A stretch of DNA of 64,000 bases. It comes from Phlebiopsis flavidoalba. Taxonomy: Eukaryota > Basidiomycota > Agaricomycetes > Polyporales > Phanerochaetaceae. The stretch lies in NCBI GenBank assembly GCA_035772785.1, contig JAOCPU010000070.1, forward strand, positions 87,192-151,191, given 5' to 3'. The translations under genes were made by a program, and so were the position numbers. Positions 34,176 to 46,922 of the stretch are shown here, one piece after another; the first letter of the stretch is position 1; every line of letters starts with the position of its first letter. The notes beneath the pieces were generated by a model that worked only from the letters and a program-made list of their open reading frames with translations, did not search any database and had not been told where the DNA came from.

Positions 34176-37100
34176 TCATTCATACACTCGACACACGCGC
34201 AGATCCGGACCCAGGGGCGCACCCTCGGACGTCCCACGATGCCCACGCTCGCGTCCATCACCGCCACTTCAATGGGGGGCTCACTTTTTCACTACGGACG
34301 CAAGTGCGCATGGTTTAGCCCTTGGGCCTCGGCCTCACCGCAAGCCCAAGCGTGTCGCGCGTAATTCCATACCGATACGCCGCTGCGGCTCGATCCGTTT
34401 TTTTTTTCCCAACCGCGGGGCGTCCCTGGCGCGAAGTCCTCCGTAGGTGTCCGGCCGCTCCTCGTCCGGCCCGACTGCCGCGTTGTCCGTCGTCGATGTA
34501 TTTCTGCCCGGCTATTGCGGTTGTCGCTTGCGCCGGGGATGGCAGGGGCGGAAGTCTCGCGGGTCAAGCTTGAGTGGGATGAGCGTCTCTTTGAGTGGGC
34601 CGTATATGAATTATTCAACACGTAGTGAAACCCGCCTAAACAAATGCGTCAGGTAGATGGGTGATACTCAGGGGTGTGCGACGTACAGTGAATATGATGA
34701 GGACAACCATGAGCGCGCCTTCCGGTGATTTGCGCTTGCTTTTTTGTTCCTAGGTCTCTGGCGAGGAAGAACACGAGCTGGCAGCGAGACAGATGACTGT
34801 TGGAGATACAAGCCACAACAAAGAAGTGCTGAAGCCGCCTCCTTGGGGAAGAACAAGCCGCCCGAGTCGCAACCCCTCGAGAGCGGTTGGTCGAGTTGCC
34901 AAAGGAAGATGGTAGCTTCCAGAGGAAGTAGAAGAAAACGAAGGTGACGAAGGCGACGGCCGTTGATAATGGGGAGAGATGACGGAGTTGTGATGGCTGG
35001 AAGATTGTTCAGACGACTCGAAACATGTGTGTATTCAATGTACCGTACCGATCACAACGAAAGCAAGGTAGCTGTACTCGGAAAAAGAGTACCGAAGGAT
35101 ACGCTGCGAGTGACAAACTTGAACGTTGTAGACGCTCCTGGGGGTGCCTAGCCAGGTGTACACGAACAACTGAATTGCGAGGTAATACATAACCAGTGGG
35201 CGCCACTTGGAGGAAGCCAGACGCGGTACCCGAAAGGCCTTGCAGAATGACATACGTAAGGAAGAAGTTGGAGGCATTGGGCAACATCGTTGGCGAGCAA
35301 GGTAGGGACTGAGCTGGGGTTCTTCAAAAGAGCTGAGGCAGCGCCGAGATGATACCGGCGGCCAAGGTCACGATTAGGAAAGGAATGCTATGTAGACCAG
35401 CATCAGTAAGATATCCTCCGATTGAACGGTCGAGCGAAGACACATACAATGATACTTGGAACATAAAGTACCGTGTCATCAGGCTCTTTTCAGCTCGACG
35501 GCGGTCTTGGTAGCGTGCTGTGCCCTCGAACTTGCTGAGGCAGCACCTCAGGACAATCGGGAGCAGCATCACATGAGCACGCGCAAGCAAGAGGGTACCC
35601 CTCGGCACGAGAATACCAGAGATGATTCTCCGACCACACACGCACACGCGACCCCAGAGGACAAGGTGTCCAGCAAATCGCCACATTGCGAGCCCAACTC
35701 GCAGCTGGCAAAGAGAAACAACCCATAGGGACCGTTTCCGATTAACCTCCCTACCTGGCACGCGCACACTGAAGCAACAGACGGATAGGCCCCAGAAGAT
35801 GGGATGAGAGGAGCGCAAAGCAGTTTCTGCGTGCACAAGGAGACTGAGTGAAACACGCCACGGCGACTACTCGTCCACTCAAATACTGCGGTAGTCACAT
35901 TGCCCGCGACGAGTGGGACTGCACGTATGCAACGCTAAACGCCAGGAGAAGAGCAGCAATTCACGCGTCGTCTCGGCAGGTCAACAGCTGAGCGAGGACG
36001 GGCTCAAGTACGCAAGGGGCTCACAACAGGTGCGTCGGCAGTGTGGGACTTGCCGAGTGAAGCGGCCAGAAAGGCGGTAGACGGTGGGAAGGGCGCTTCT
36101 CCTTTGGAACGAGAGAATCGGTCCGCTTACGCTCAGTGTCGATTGTCGAGGCATCGGTCAAGGGACGACCGTCGGAGGATTTCCTGCCTTCCTTCGATTC
36201 CTTTTTTTCGCTGCTTTTCTCATCTGTCTTGACCTGCTTGTTGTGCAGTTTGGCAGCCTGCTTGAGAAGCTTGGTCTCGGCGGCTTCAAGCTTGTTCGAA
36301 GCTTTCAGTCTGCGGGTGTAGAGCTTTGGCATCTCCTTCAGGTCCCTGACATGGATAGGTAAGCCATGATGAAGTTGGGAAGTACGAGTTCACTAACCTA
36401 TTGATCCAAACCTTGCGGACACCGCCAGGGAGAACAGAGAAGAGCTCTCCGTCAGTGCCGCCTCCGTGAGGTACCGCTGAGGAATGCCCAGTGATGAGTC
36501 ACAGTGCTTTTGCCCTGGGCACCACTCTTCGCGTTCTGTGGATCGATCAGCCATTATCGCCGAATCGCTGACGACAAAGTTTGTGCATTTCATGACGAAT
36601 ATTCCACCCAAACTCCAGACTACAAAACTATGTAAGCACGAGCGACAACAGTGGGTAGCAAAAACACTCACAGGTGAAAGATCCAGCGCCCCCGACCCCA
36701 ACGATGAAATTATGTGTGCAGCGTACCGAGCCTGGTTCGGTAGGCCCAACGTTTTCCGAAGACAAACTTGTCAAGGCCAGTATGACCTGTGACACCAGTG
36801 TGAACAGCGTCAATGGGCATGATTACTGCCATGAGACTAGCCAGACGAATTACGTTTTCCTCGCGAGGAGAACTTCTCTGTTTTCGCGACCCTCAGAGCA
36901 TGTGCGCAGGAAGCGAACGAAGAAGTAGGCATCGAGTCCGTTGGCGGCCGCAATGAGCTTGTGATCTGGCGCGGAAGACAAGACAGCCAGGGGCCATCCA
37001 AAAATGCTCTCTGATAATGGTTTGGCCTTCGTTCTGCACACGATTTGTATTAAACCTTCACGTCAACATAGTAATGAACTGGCAGCTCACCCCTCAGTAG

Positions 37101-37245
37101 GGATAAGGTTCTCGGCTGGTAGGATTGCAGGGAATCGGGGACGCAAGCAACGTGAAGGCAGCAATTTCAGCCCCGAAAAACGATCAAGTTGAACACTAGT
37201 CGCAGTGACGAAAGTATCCGTCGACGCGGTATGTATTCGCGTTGT
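34176..37245 (-). CDS. CSC1: CSC1/TMEM63-family stress-gated cation channel (DUF221)
   Basis: Multi-pass plasma-membrane channel of the osmosensitive calcium-permeable class (CSC1/RSN1/PHM7 family). The N-terminal membrane region is read STDTFVTA then EIAAFTLLRPRFPAI (about 37135-37225). Next is ESIFGWPLAVL, then DHKLIAANGLDAYFFVRFLR (about 36905-36975), and GIPQRYLTEAALTE (about 36440-36490). The long cytosolic loop has MPKLYTRRLKASNKLEAAET, a Lys/Glu-rich coiled coil and LVPKEKRPSHRLPPF (about 36060-36335). The core has FEGTARYQDRRRAEKSLMTR then YFMFQV (about 35450-35530), SFLIVTLA, IISALPQL, and NASNFFLTYVILQGLSGTAS (about 35220-35285). LGTPRSVYNV, LWQLDQP (about 34880), GGLFFPK and GLYLQQ follow. 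The C-terminal tail is EPPIEVAVMDAS and ends at TGA 34176. Frame breaks are frequent; the start is uncertain by tens of bases. Confidence 0.93.
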
Positions 37246-38554
37246 CGATGTTCGACGACCTGAGGAACTACATAGTTAGCAATCCCCGCGACGAAGGTAA
37301 ACGCGTAAATCTCACATGCGTGGCAACGCGACCTCAGTGGTGGTGGACGTTGGGTATACGGGGGTTGGGAATGGAAATTACACGGGCTGGTCGGAGGGAG
37401 GTGAGACTTTATAGGGGGGCCGATTTTTTTCACACGAACGTCAGCCCCCTCGCGACACCACATCTCCTTCTGAGATCGGTTTGGCATGCAACGAGCCAAT
37501 AAGGCAGAGCTGCGCTCCATGCTGAAGGCACACACATACCTTTCAGCCATCCGAACATTTGCTCCACTTCTTGGAGAATATGTCAACTAGACTCGACCTC
37601 GAGCCAAACTCTGGACGAGATCGGTTAGCGTCGCATGGTAAATTTTGAGATTATTTGCAGGCGAAAACATTTCGTTTGTCTATGCTAGTTTTTGCACCAA
37701 TCTATCCATGGATGGAGGGAAGCGACAGGACCAGCTGAGCGGAACCAAGCGCGAGGGATGCAAGGGCGGGCTCACCTAATGCGGCATATCTCCGCCCCAT
37801 TGTATGACGTCCACCCTTGCGGCTGTGCCTTTCACATGCCCGAGCCGAGAGATCGGCCTGTTCGAGGGATGAAAGACAAACAGCAAACCCCGCAAGCTAG
37901 AGGAGACGAAAATATAGAACGTGGCGATAGACGATATGTCCGAAAAGCACGAAACTCATAATTCTCCAGGGTAGCGGCGAGTCGAAGTGTGTATCGAATG
38001 GGTATGGTGCTATGAATTGAAACGAGAGCTTCACTTTGGATTTCGAAACCCCTTCCCTATATTTTTGCCCTCACTCCCCTTCTCTCTCGAAGGAAACGGC
38101 CATCCCCCTCTCCTGTTATTCAGTCTTATTGGACGAACAATTGGGCCACTGCGGTAAACTACCCGTCATCGCTTGTCTTGTGTGGAATGCTAAGTTCCCA
38201 ATCCCAACCGCTCCAACCTGCCGTTGAACGCTGGCGTCTTCTCTTCGTCACTGGGAGGGGGAAAGAGACTTTGCTTGGCTAGCTAGCTGAGATAGTCGGG
38301 AATTATGGCTATAAGATTCGACAGGCTAAACATATGTTGGCTCGTCGATTTACAATGTAGCTGTGTGTATACTCACACTATAGATTCACAGCCCCTCCTG
38401 CGAAGTGTATGGCAAAGACGGGCCACCTTGTGACACTGCCTTTTCAAGATACGATGGCGACTGATAACGATCTGTTATAAGTATAGCAGCCGCGTCTCCC
38501 TGGTCCCATCTTGTACTAGACCATAAACGCAGGGTTCTGCATAAAACCGACGCC
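37246..38554. other. Intergenic, no gene recognised
   Basis: Upstream flank of the CSC1 gene and of the acetyltransferase. The plus-strand frame at 37692-37961 has no motif. Nothing else is supported. Confidence 0.4.
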
Positions 38555-39323
38555 ATGTCAGTGACTCGACATCTCCCACAAAAACCAGCACCTTCAACAT
38601 TCGACGCGCGAACGGGAAAACCGCTGCCGACTCGACTCGCGCGCGTTATCCCTACTTCATCTGCTTGCTCGCCACAGCAGATGCCTGCAACTCTGCGAGA
38701 AAGCACCTGCAACTTTGCGGGCGAGCTTCGTGGGCTGATGTACGCGGAGCCCCTACGTGCACCTCCGGGGGGGGATCCCACAGGCTTCGGCATTCGTACG
38801 TCCTCGTCGACCCCTCGATGAACAACGGGAGCGCGGCCGCGGGAGGGTCGTCGGGCTAATGTCCCTCGTGGATGCACCCTGGGACACCCGCCAGTTCGAG
38901 GCCGACCTCAACGAAAAGTGGTTCCTGGGGCTAGCCCGTACCTGCAGAAGTATCTCGTCTGTGTGCGGCGGAGACGGGATGCTCCCGGACGAGACGCCCC
39001 CAGCATTTACGCGGGCTCAGGGGGCGGGGTGGCTTGAAAGGATGACCCGGTATTTGGCACAAGGGCCGTTTTCGTCAAGCTCATTCACAAAACCATCCTA
39101 TGCGCCGCCAAGGCAGGTGGAAGTCAGTCCAGCGCACATGCACATCGATATTATGGCGGCGTATCAGCGCCAAGGGTGGGGACGGAAGTTGATTGGGTTA
39201 GCTGGTGATGGGTTTTTGAGGGATGAGAAGGGGGGCTTGACGCGCTTTGGCTGGGGCTAGATCCCGAGGAACAGCAAGGCGAGGAAGTTCTATTCGAGAC
39301 TAGGATTCAAAGGAGATGCCTGA
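38555..39323 (+). CDS. GNAT-family N-acetyltransferase
   Basis: Acetyl-CoA-dependent acyltransferase with unknown substrate. The N-terminus is MSVTRHLPQKPAPST; then come ATADACNSA (about 38667), LMYAEP (about 38738), and a GDPTGFGI.VLVDPSMNN block (about 38772-38825). VGYVxGTPDTRQFEADLNEK follows, read across a frame change at about 38858-38920. A mid-segment leads to the acetyl-CoA binding strand/loop HMHIDIMAAYQRQGWGRKLI (about 39138-39200), where QRQGWG is the Q/R-x-x-G-x-G motif A. The end is LDPRNSKARKFYSRLGFKGD (about 39256-39318, frame change) with TGA at 39321. Length and order match fungal GNAT proteins of about 230 residues. The glycine motif is intact. Confidence 0.85.
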
Positions 39324-40599
39324 GGGTCCCTGGAGCGGTCATTGTCAGTTGAGGTTCACCGACTTTGGAAAGGTTAGGATGGGAGAGGAGAGGTGATTGG
39401 AGCTGTCGAAAGGGATTTACTTGGAAGCGACGTAGAATTGAGTCGAAGTGTACGCCCGAGGCTGGTTCATATATACCCTTGTTCATGTGGATTAACTGCG
39501 AACGAACAGATTGCATACATGCTGGTCCGATGGGGAGCACAAAGTGACCAATGTATTTAGAAGGGCGCTTTCGCACAGGAGAGTCAGTTTTATGGGCATG
39601 GCTAGAGCGTGCAGTATATAGCTCCGCTTTTGGTTTCTATCTCAATCTCTTCTTCCTCCTGCTAGGCTCATTCGACCGACAGGGTCCGCGTTCCATGTGC
39701 CCTCTGCCGAATATAATCCCTTTTCTACATCTTTCGGAACGCCTGCTGCACGTACTCGAACTGTAGTCCAACTCGCTCAATCGCCTAGGGACCTGGCGGA
39801 CCATGCCTTCGTCACCTCTACTTGCGGAAGTGGAAGATCAATCGAAGACTGGGTCCACGCTTGACAACGCCATGCAATCTTCAGTTGATTGCTCCATGGG
39901 TTGTCGAGTACTAAACCACGGCTATACATACCCCACCCATTCGTACGTCTTTCTTTCATCTCGGGGCCTTTTGCGAGTTCGGTGGGGAGAGGGAGGGAGG
40001 TATGGATTGCGGTGGTATACAGTGTTATGCTAGTAACTATGTCTACGATGGTGAATTACTATGTGTATTGTGTATGTGCAAGAAATAGTTCTACGGCTCC
40101 AAGATACTAAGCAAGATCTGCCGTAATGGATTAGTGTGCGTCTGTTGTCCTTGTCCTAGTGGTAAATATGGGATGATCCCCAAGAAAATTATCAATAGTA
40201 CTCTGTCCTCAGGTAGACTGTCGCCTCGTGAAGGAGCATTCAGCACGTCTTGCGACCTGCCGACGGAGACATCAAGAACCTTCGTAGACGCTTCGCGTCT
40301 TTTCGCTTCCTGTCCATCCGGTCAGCAGGAGCGGCCCCTTCAACGGGGAAACCCCCTGGCCAACGCCCCGTTCCCTGAAAGAGATTTGCTAGACAACCCA
40401 AGAATTGCGGCCGTCCTTGTTATACCGCATTTGAAACCTGTTTGCCCGGGGCGGACTCGTCCTCCTTCCCCGCGCGAATGGTTTGTCCTGCAGCTCGTGG
40501 AAACGGGGGGAACACCGCCACAACCACGAAGCACGTGTTCATAGGGTCTGTCGCCAGTTGTCGTAGGGGCGCCACGAAGGCGGGATGCGATCTGTTCTT
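39324..40599. other. Intergenic plus possible 3' part of the FunK1 gene
   Basis: From 39324 to about 40150 no gene is supported. From about 40180 to 40600 both strands are open for over 100 codons and could contain the non-conserved C-terminus of the kinase-like gene on the minus strand. I could not assign it. Confidence 0.35.
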
Positions 40600-42610
40600 G
40601 GCCCTCGGGGGGTTGCAGAATCCACTCGAGGCTTTTTTCCTTCCCAGACCACGAACCTAGCGCGTGTTCGCCTCATTCGGTTTCAAACCTCTCATTGAAC
40701 ATGTCCATGTGTTGCTCGTAAGGCATTCTGGTGATGTATTGAGGTCATGATGCCGTAAGAGGCTTATCCCGTAGCGAGCGAATTCGATAGTCGTCGAGGA
40801 CGTCGTGTCGTTTGATGTGGACTCTGAAGGGACGCCAATAGACATGTATGTCCATAGTAAGGCCCTAGATAAACGATGTCAGCAGCAAGGGGGTTAGAGA
40901 CGGCATCGTAGCGCGCAGGCGTACTCGACATGAGATGATAAACTGTCGTCGCGACATGCACATGTCCCCAGTTCGTTCAGGAACCCTGGGGCCGCCGGTC
41001 AGCAGTAAGCATAAGGACGTTGTTTAGATGAGCTGCAAGTTCGGCGCCGTGGAACGATTCCCGCCTGTTGAGTGAGCCAGCACGGACTATAGCTGAGCAA
41101 AGTCAATTCGAGCGTTTTTTCGGTAAACGGGGGGACGCGCTCAACATAACGCCCTCTCACCTACGGACGATATCACGTAAGACTTGGACGAACTCGCGCT
41201 CGTCTATGAATCCTACGTTATGCGGCGTATCGATCTCTTGAACGATCCGATGGTGTACCGACTCTCAGACTTCTGCGCGCGCTCCGGTCCAGCTGCTTTT
41301 CACAGAGCGTGGACGCCGTGTGTCTTCGTTTGCTGGGGCCTCGCCAGGCCAGTCGACGACATCGCACGAGGTAGAGCGAAGTTGGAAGTACGGAACGTCG
41401 TGTTCGCGGAGCGGTCGTTGGTAGTATCTGCTTCTGCGCCAAGCCTTGCGCGTGTATGCCGCGAGCCAGGTCTGTCCTTAAAGAATACGACGCGTCCCGC
41501 TTTCATGTCGTAGCGATGTACGGCGCTGTTTGTAGCGCGTCCGGTGACCGTTTGCGATGCTGTGAAAGGGCCCGCTTGACGATGAGGAATGTCGATTTTG
41601 TGGAATGCTGATCCCCGACGTGGATCTTCCATGTTAGGGAAGCCACTCGATCGAGCGTGAGTCAGCATTGAGGGACCCTTCCGTCGGTGCTCGCATCTTG
41701 CCCTCTTGCCATTCTGCGCCCTGAGAAAAAAACCGCTGCACCAGCCGCGCGAAACAACCTTTCCTCACGCGCACTGGCAAGCACGGCTGTATGGTCTGCA
41801 CCGCGCTGCCGTCGCTTAGATGCGCGAAACGCCACCAGAAAGTCAGCGAGTACGCTTGGCTTCTCAGTATAAGTACACAAAACCAAGCCTGTCACGACGC
41901 GCCGTTGTAACACGGTCCCCATCGAATTGAAAACGCGCGTGAATCGGGCGGAGAGCACGAGCCTAAAACGAACGGAACACGCGCTGGCACTCCGACGGAG
42001 CAGAATCCTCGCGTGCTTTGTGAGGACTAACGAGTGCGCCTGCGCGTTCAGCCTCGCGCGGCGTTTCGTGCGTACACGCGTACTTGTAGGGCCCCCACGT
42101 TAACCGCGTAATGTGTCCGGTGACTTATACGGTCCAGCGGGGTCAAAGAAAGGGGTCGGAGGAGTCGTCCGGGCGTGACTTCGATGGGGAGACAAACATG
42201 AGAGTGTCGTAAGTCGGGGTTCGAGGTCAGGAGTGGATCGTGGGGGTGTAGAGCTGGGTTTCGCGCTTTGGTCTTGCCATAGATGAGGGTATCGCGTGTT
42301 GACGCCAGAAGGGGGGGGCCCCCTCGGATTTAAGGCTTTGACCGAAGGTCCGGCCTGTGGTTCGAAGGTCCTTCTTTCCTAGTAGACAGTTACGACATTT
42401 ACCTCCCAAACTCAGGAGATAGTCCGTATCTATCAATGTGCTCCGTGGTCTAGAAGAATCGAGTCGTTTTTCATAATGAATCTGTGAGATACTCGGAACG
42501 CGCTTATTGCAAAACCTTACCAGCCTCAAGCGCATGTGTTTCCGTGTCTCTTGCCTCGCGCGGACAGGGAAGAAGTCGGCACGAGGAGTCGGCATGGAAT
42601 TTTCTGCGTG
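40600..42610 (-). CDS. FunK1-type fungal protein-kinase-like protein
   Basis: Member of the FunK1 kinase-like family that is hugely expanded in mushroom-forming fungi; substrates are unknown. The N-terminal part reads MPTPRADFFPVRA (about 42560-42595). The pre-kinase domain has ARFIRFDGDRV-like sequence (about 41905-41935), then YTEKPSVLADFLVAFRASKR then RQRGADHTAV (about 41785-41870), a strong family signature. The kinase N-lobe region has GRATNSAVHRYDMKAGRVVF then FKD (about 41465-41545), with the lysine in VFFKD as the expected nucleotide-contacting residue, followed by GLAEADT-like sequence. The C-lobe shows LNDWD (about 40970, in the DFG position) and TWTYMSIGVLQSPHQT (about 40805-40850). 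RYLRHHDLNTSPE-like sequence follows (about 40740). The HRD-like catalytic loop (around 41000-41150) could not be read with confidence. The 3' end is not defined. Confidence 0.7.
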
Positions 42611-44330
42611 CCTGCATGAAGTGTCGAAAGAACCATTAGTAGGTGTCTATTGGCCCGACGAAATATCCATCCGACATCTTCGTATGACACGTCGCGCGCG
42701 AGAGTAGTTGATTTTGGAGTTACGAGTACGACCCGTGCGCACGGACCGCTCAGACACAGAGGGCATCTGGAGGAGTGAAAATGAAAGTCCCACGCGTCAG
42801 TGATGAGAGTGAGTGCAAAGGTGCGTCTGAGCCGCTAAATATTCGATCGCGCGAGATGCGTCACCCGTAACTTGGGCGCCTACAAAATGGTTTGGGCCGC
42901 ATCACGACGAGACTGACTTTGTTTTGTAAGCTGTTACGACGGGCTTTGTGAACAAGCGGTGAGGGGCGGTCTCGCGACAGATGAAAGGGATTTCGGGTGG
43001 CTCGTTGTTGTAAGAAAGGGCGGTGCTTTGCCCATAAAGACTCACTACTCACAGTTCTAAGAGTTACTGTCCTACTCTTTCTGTATTATTCAAAGGAGCG
43101 CCTTTGATCTCTTTTTGACTGCTGAAGCAACATGGATTTTCGTTGATCTATAGACAGCAATGTATGTCGGATTTTAACATAAAATGCTGACAGCCAATGA
43201 ACCGGAATTCACCAGGTCGTTGCACGTAGTGTTATGGCGTCCATACCGTCCTTTGACCTCTTGAATTTGTCACTAAGATACGGAGTAGAGATTTCTAAGT
43301 CCTGAGCCTCGTCGTAAGGCTGTATAGGATCATCGTGGTAGGTGCATGAGTACAAACGTTTTCTTGTTAGGTGCATTTTCCACTCCGCAAATTTGCAATT
43401 CGCGCCCCTACCGCATTGAGGTAGCGTCGGGACGGCGCGGGGGCTCGGGAGTGGCGCCTAACGCCCCGTCGCTTGCCACATTTTGCTCGCGCGGAACTTG
43501 CGCTGAACGCTACAGCACGCACAGTCATGGTGCGAATATCCACCTTCAATCTCTTGTTTGCCTCCCTTGAGCCTTGAGTATACTGCCCTAGGACTCGAAT
43601 ACGAAGACGTTGGCCTACCACCAGACGACAAGTAAGTGATCTGTATCGACCCATGTGTGCCGACAATGGCTGCATTGAACATTGACTTGAACCAAAAGTC
43701 AATTCAGCCCATTAGGTCGTTGATGTGCCGGGACGCGAACAGATGAACTGATACTAACATCCTTGAATAGCAACCTTAAACTCACTTCGCCGACCACAGC
43801 CCTTCTACACGCGACACGTCCAGACCGCGAAGGTGTGGTTTAAGGTCGGCTGGCTTCTGTTGCCCATCAACACGCCAGGTCAGGGTCCAAGCGGCCGTCT
43901 AGACTATCTCTAGACGTGGGACATCGAAGACGAACATCTCTTTCCCCGTTAGCATCCCCGAGTTGGTTCTCAAAAGCAGCCAGCCACCTTGCCGTGTTCG
44001 TGTGGATGCTACCTTACCTGTTTCGGTGTAATTAAAACACGGGAATAGGGTCGTATGTGGTCTCCGACGAAACTTTACTGGATTTCCATCTTGATGTCAG
44101 TCACAGGATTTGTTCCGGACATGCTATGAAAGGCGTGCACATCGTCCCCGACGCTAATATCCGCCAATAGATCTTACGAAGCTCTCCAACATTTCCTTCC
44201 GATAGGGCTTGACGATGACAACTCTTCGCGATATGGACGGTGCAGCGCGCAAGCCAGCTTTTCGGCAAGGTATTCATGCTGATGATTGGCGTGCACGCAC
44301 GACCCTCGCAAACCCTCTACTAGGGCCTCT
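42611..44330. other. Gene-poor stretch before the membrane-protein array
   Basis: Open frames at 42861-43052 (minus), 43346-43570 (plus) and 43367-43702 (minus) are unrecognised and partly mirror images. The 5' end of the FunK1 gene may reach into the first few hundred bases. Otherwise nothing is supported. Confidence 0.4.
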
Positions 44331-44337
44331 ATAAATT
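44331..44337 (+). promoter_or_regulatory. TATA box of membrane-protein copy B
   Basis: TATAAAT lies 43-49 nt upstream of the ATG at 44380, a plausible core promoter with a very short leader. It argues against using the upstream in-frame ATG at 44286. Confidence 0.6.
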
Positions 44338-44379
44338 GTTCCTCCTCGTCCTCACCGCAATACCTCGTACAGTTAACGA

Positions 44380-46173
44380 TGGCTGCTCAACCCCTCGCCG
44401 CGGCCCATGCACACCTCGAGAGAAATACGGGCAGGTCGTCTTCTCCGCAGATTCTTAGGCGACCGCTTACGAATTTTTCATCCTCTGGCTTTTCATTGGC
44501 GGCGTGGCCTCTGTCCGCTATTGCATCGTCATCTTTCGCGCTCGCGATCAATGGCGGACACACTACCGTAGCGACATTCACCCAGGCTTTCGCATCCCCT
44601 AGTCGACACTTCGTTCGTGGACCCAATAGCCGTGGGACCTTGAACCTCATTTCAGTCTGCATGTCGACCATCTTCACCTGCGTCTATGTTTCTGTCCACG
44701 GTGACGTCCCCGACACCTCCAAAGCCGACGACTTCGCCAAAATGTTGAAGGAACACAAAGATTCCCGACTTTATATGCAACTTCATTCGGGGCGTGATTT
44801 ACGCGTTCATCGAGAACCCCACCTGCAAGCGCGTTCTCTTCATGCTTTTCAACGTCATCGCGCCGGAGCTCGTTGTGCTCGTGTCGATGCTGGAGTTTTT
44901 CAGTGCGTACGACGGGCTGCGCTTCATGCGGAAGTGTGAGCAGAAGAACTGGTCAATGACGCTCGCATTTTTCGCCGATTATGGGTGGATTCGAGCTGGA
45001 CGATGAAGACCACACGCACTTCAAGGATGGGAGGGCGTTTTTGGAGTGGTTTGAGCGTTACTGGCGTGCATCCGATTGCGACGGTCAAGCTGGACGTCAA
45101 GCGCATTAAGGAGGAGATCGAGGACAAATCGAAGGCGAACATCGTTCTGAAGATGATGACTCTCATTCAGTCAGGGTGGCTCTTCATCGTAACACACTCG
45201 CTCGCTTCGCGGAAAAGAAAGCCGTTTCGGAGCTAGAGATAACAACGTGTGCGTACATATTCTGCAACGCGTTCACGTATCTGTTCTGGCTCTCCAAGCC
45301 GTATAATGTTGGGACTCGCGTCGTCTTGCGCCAAAGTCTCTTCTCCTCTCCGCGTTACAGCCAAGAGCAAGAGAAGGAGAAAGGTGCGAGAGTCACGCCC
45401 ACGTCGACTAGCAATGGTGCCGAAGACGAAACGGCGAAGAGCGGGGTACAGCACACGAAAATCAGGGACAACTACGGGCAAAACATTCGTCCTCTTCCAC
45501 CGCCCGCCCCTCGTCCCCTCACACGAAACTCCACCCATCTTCGCTTGTCTACGTATGACGTGCAGAGTCTCTTCACAGCAACAACGACAAAAAGCCCTCG
45601 ACACCCCTCCCTATCACAATCTACCCGAAAGCGCGTTTCACTCCGTTTTAATCGCTCATACCTGCACCCAGAAATCTCCTGGATTCGTACGTACCCTACC
45701 TCCTATGCCGGAAATTTGAGGACTCACTCCGCGCCATCCGCAGTGGCCTGTGTATGGGCAGGTGTCGTTGGTGGTCTTGTTGGTGCCATCCACGCTGCCC
45801 CTCTTTGGGATACTACCTTCATCAACTCGACCGGTCAGTGGCTATGGCGGGCGTCATGCATCGTGCAGATTATCCTACCCGTGCTCATCGCTTTCGTCGC
45901 GTTGATTGAATGGATCTACACCGGTGGACCACTCTTCTTTGCGGCGATGTTTATGGCATTGGTCTATGGTTATCGCACGCCTCATTCTATTTGCACTCAT
46001 TGTTTTGTCTTTTTGGAGTGCCTCCCAGACGGCGTTTCTCTACAATGATGTCGACTGGTCTTGGTCCGAATTCCCCCTCAGCACTGGCAACTCTGACCTT
46101 GATTCGACCCATAGCCAAATCCTAGCCCGCCTTCGACCGTTTGAGTACTTGTTATGGACCTTGACTGCTGTAT
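44380..46173 (+). CDS. Polytopic membrane protein family, copy B
   Basis: The best preserved of the four family members in the window. MAAQPLAAAHAHLER is followed by a long N-terminal segment, then GPNSRGTLNLISVCMSTIFT (about 44620-44680) and CVYVSVHGDVPDTS. RVLFMLFNVIAPELVVLVSM then LEFFSAYDGLRFMRK (about 44830-44935) follow, then WSMTLAFFADYGGFELDDED (across a frame change, about 44950-45010). The centre has IVLKMMTLIQSGW (about 45140-45180) and LEITTCAYIFCNAFTYLFWL then SKPYNVG (about 45230-45312). A Ser/Pro-rich variable segment comes next, then FNRSYLHPEISW (about 45648-45684) before an intron. The last exon has VWAGVVGGLVGAIHAAPLWD, FINSTGQWLWRASCIVQIIL and YNDVDWSWSEFP (about 46040-46075). 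The motif order RGTxN / APELVVL / AFFAD / KPYN / AAPLW / DVDWS defines the family. At least five hydrophobic helices are visible. Function unknown. Confidence 0.88.
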
Positions 46174-46922
46174 AACTGTGAACTTTTCTGCAAAATCCGG
46201 ACAATATAGCACTAAATACTGGGGCGTATTTACACAGAAATTGTTACATATTGTGTGAGGCTCTCATTTACGTGTCGCAGCCTGTGCGGAAAGGACCTCC
46301 CACTGAGACTAGTCGGCTCATGTTCCGGCGGAGGTACAAAAAGGGGGGTAAAGAAAAAGAGAAAAACAAAGACATCGAGATCGTATCACACGGATTCACA
46401 AAACGGCACATTGAACACAAATCATGTGCCGGCACCACACCATGCTCAGACGTGGCTTCCCTCACGCACATCCTTGTAACGACTACTTCACTGGCATTCA
46501 TCGTGTCACGGCAGCTAGTTCCCCCATGTATGATCGGTACAATTCACTCTTGCCTCTCGACTTGTGCCTCGCACTGCTTATCGCTGTGCTAAGTCGTTGA
46601 TGTGTTACGGAATGAAGTTATCGCGAATCGTCTGACCTACTCGGTTATGAACGGCATGATAGTGGGAGCTGCTGTAAGCTGCCTATAACATAAAGGCAAA
46701 CCAAGAATTCTTACCCTATCTAGCTGTCCTAGATTGCGCCCTTCTACGCTAGCGAGACCGTCAAAACCGTCCATCCCATACAGAGGCTATTCGGGCTCGT
46801 TCACGACAGCCTACAATGAGCCGGCCACTCATGGCCCTAAATTTCTACTCTGGAGAGCTTATACGTCGGAATATCTCGTCTAATTTCGTGAGTTACTCTT
46901 GTTTCATCTCGTCCTACTCGCG
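46174..46922. other. Spacer between copies B and C
   Basis: About 750 bp. The plus frame at 46251-46592 has no motif. It contains the promoter of copy C; no clear TATA box was seen. Confidence 0.4.

Noticed and set aside
42227..42595. A separate small gene on the minus strand
   Set aside because: It sits in line with the FunK1 signature downstream and is better taken as that gene's N-terminal part.
44286..44379. Upstream in-frame ATG for membrane-protein copy B
   Set aside because: A TATA box at 44331 lies inside this extension, and the next ATG at 44380 gives a better start.
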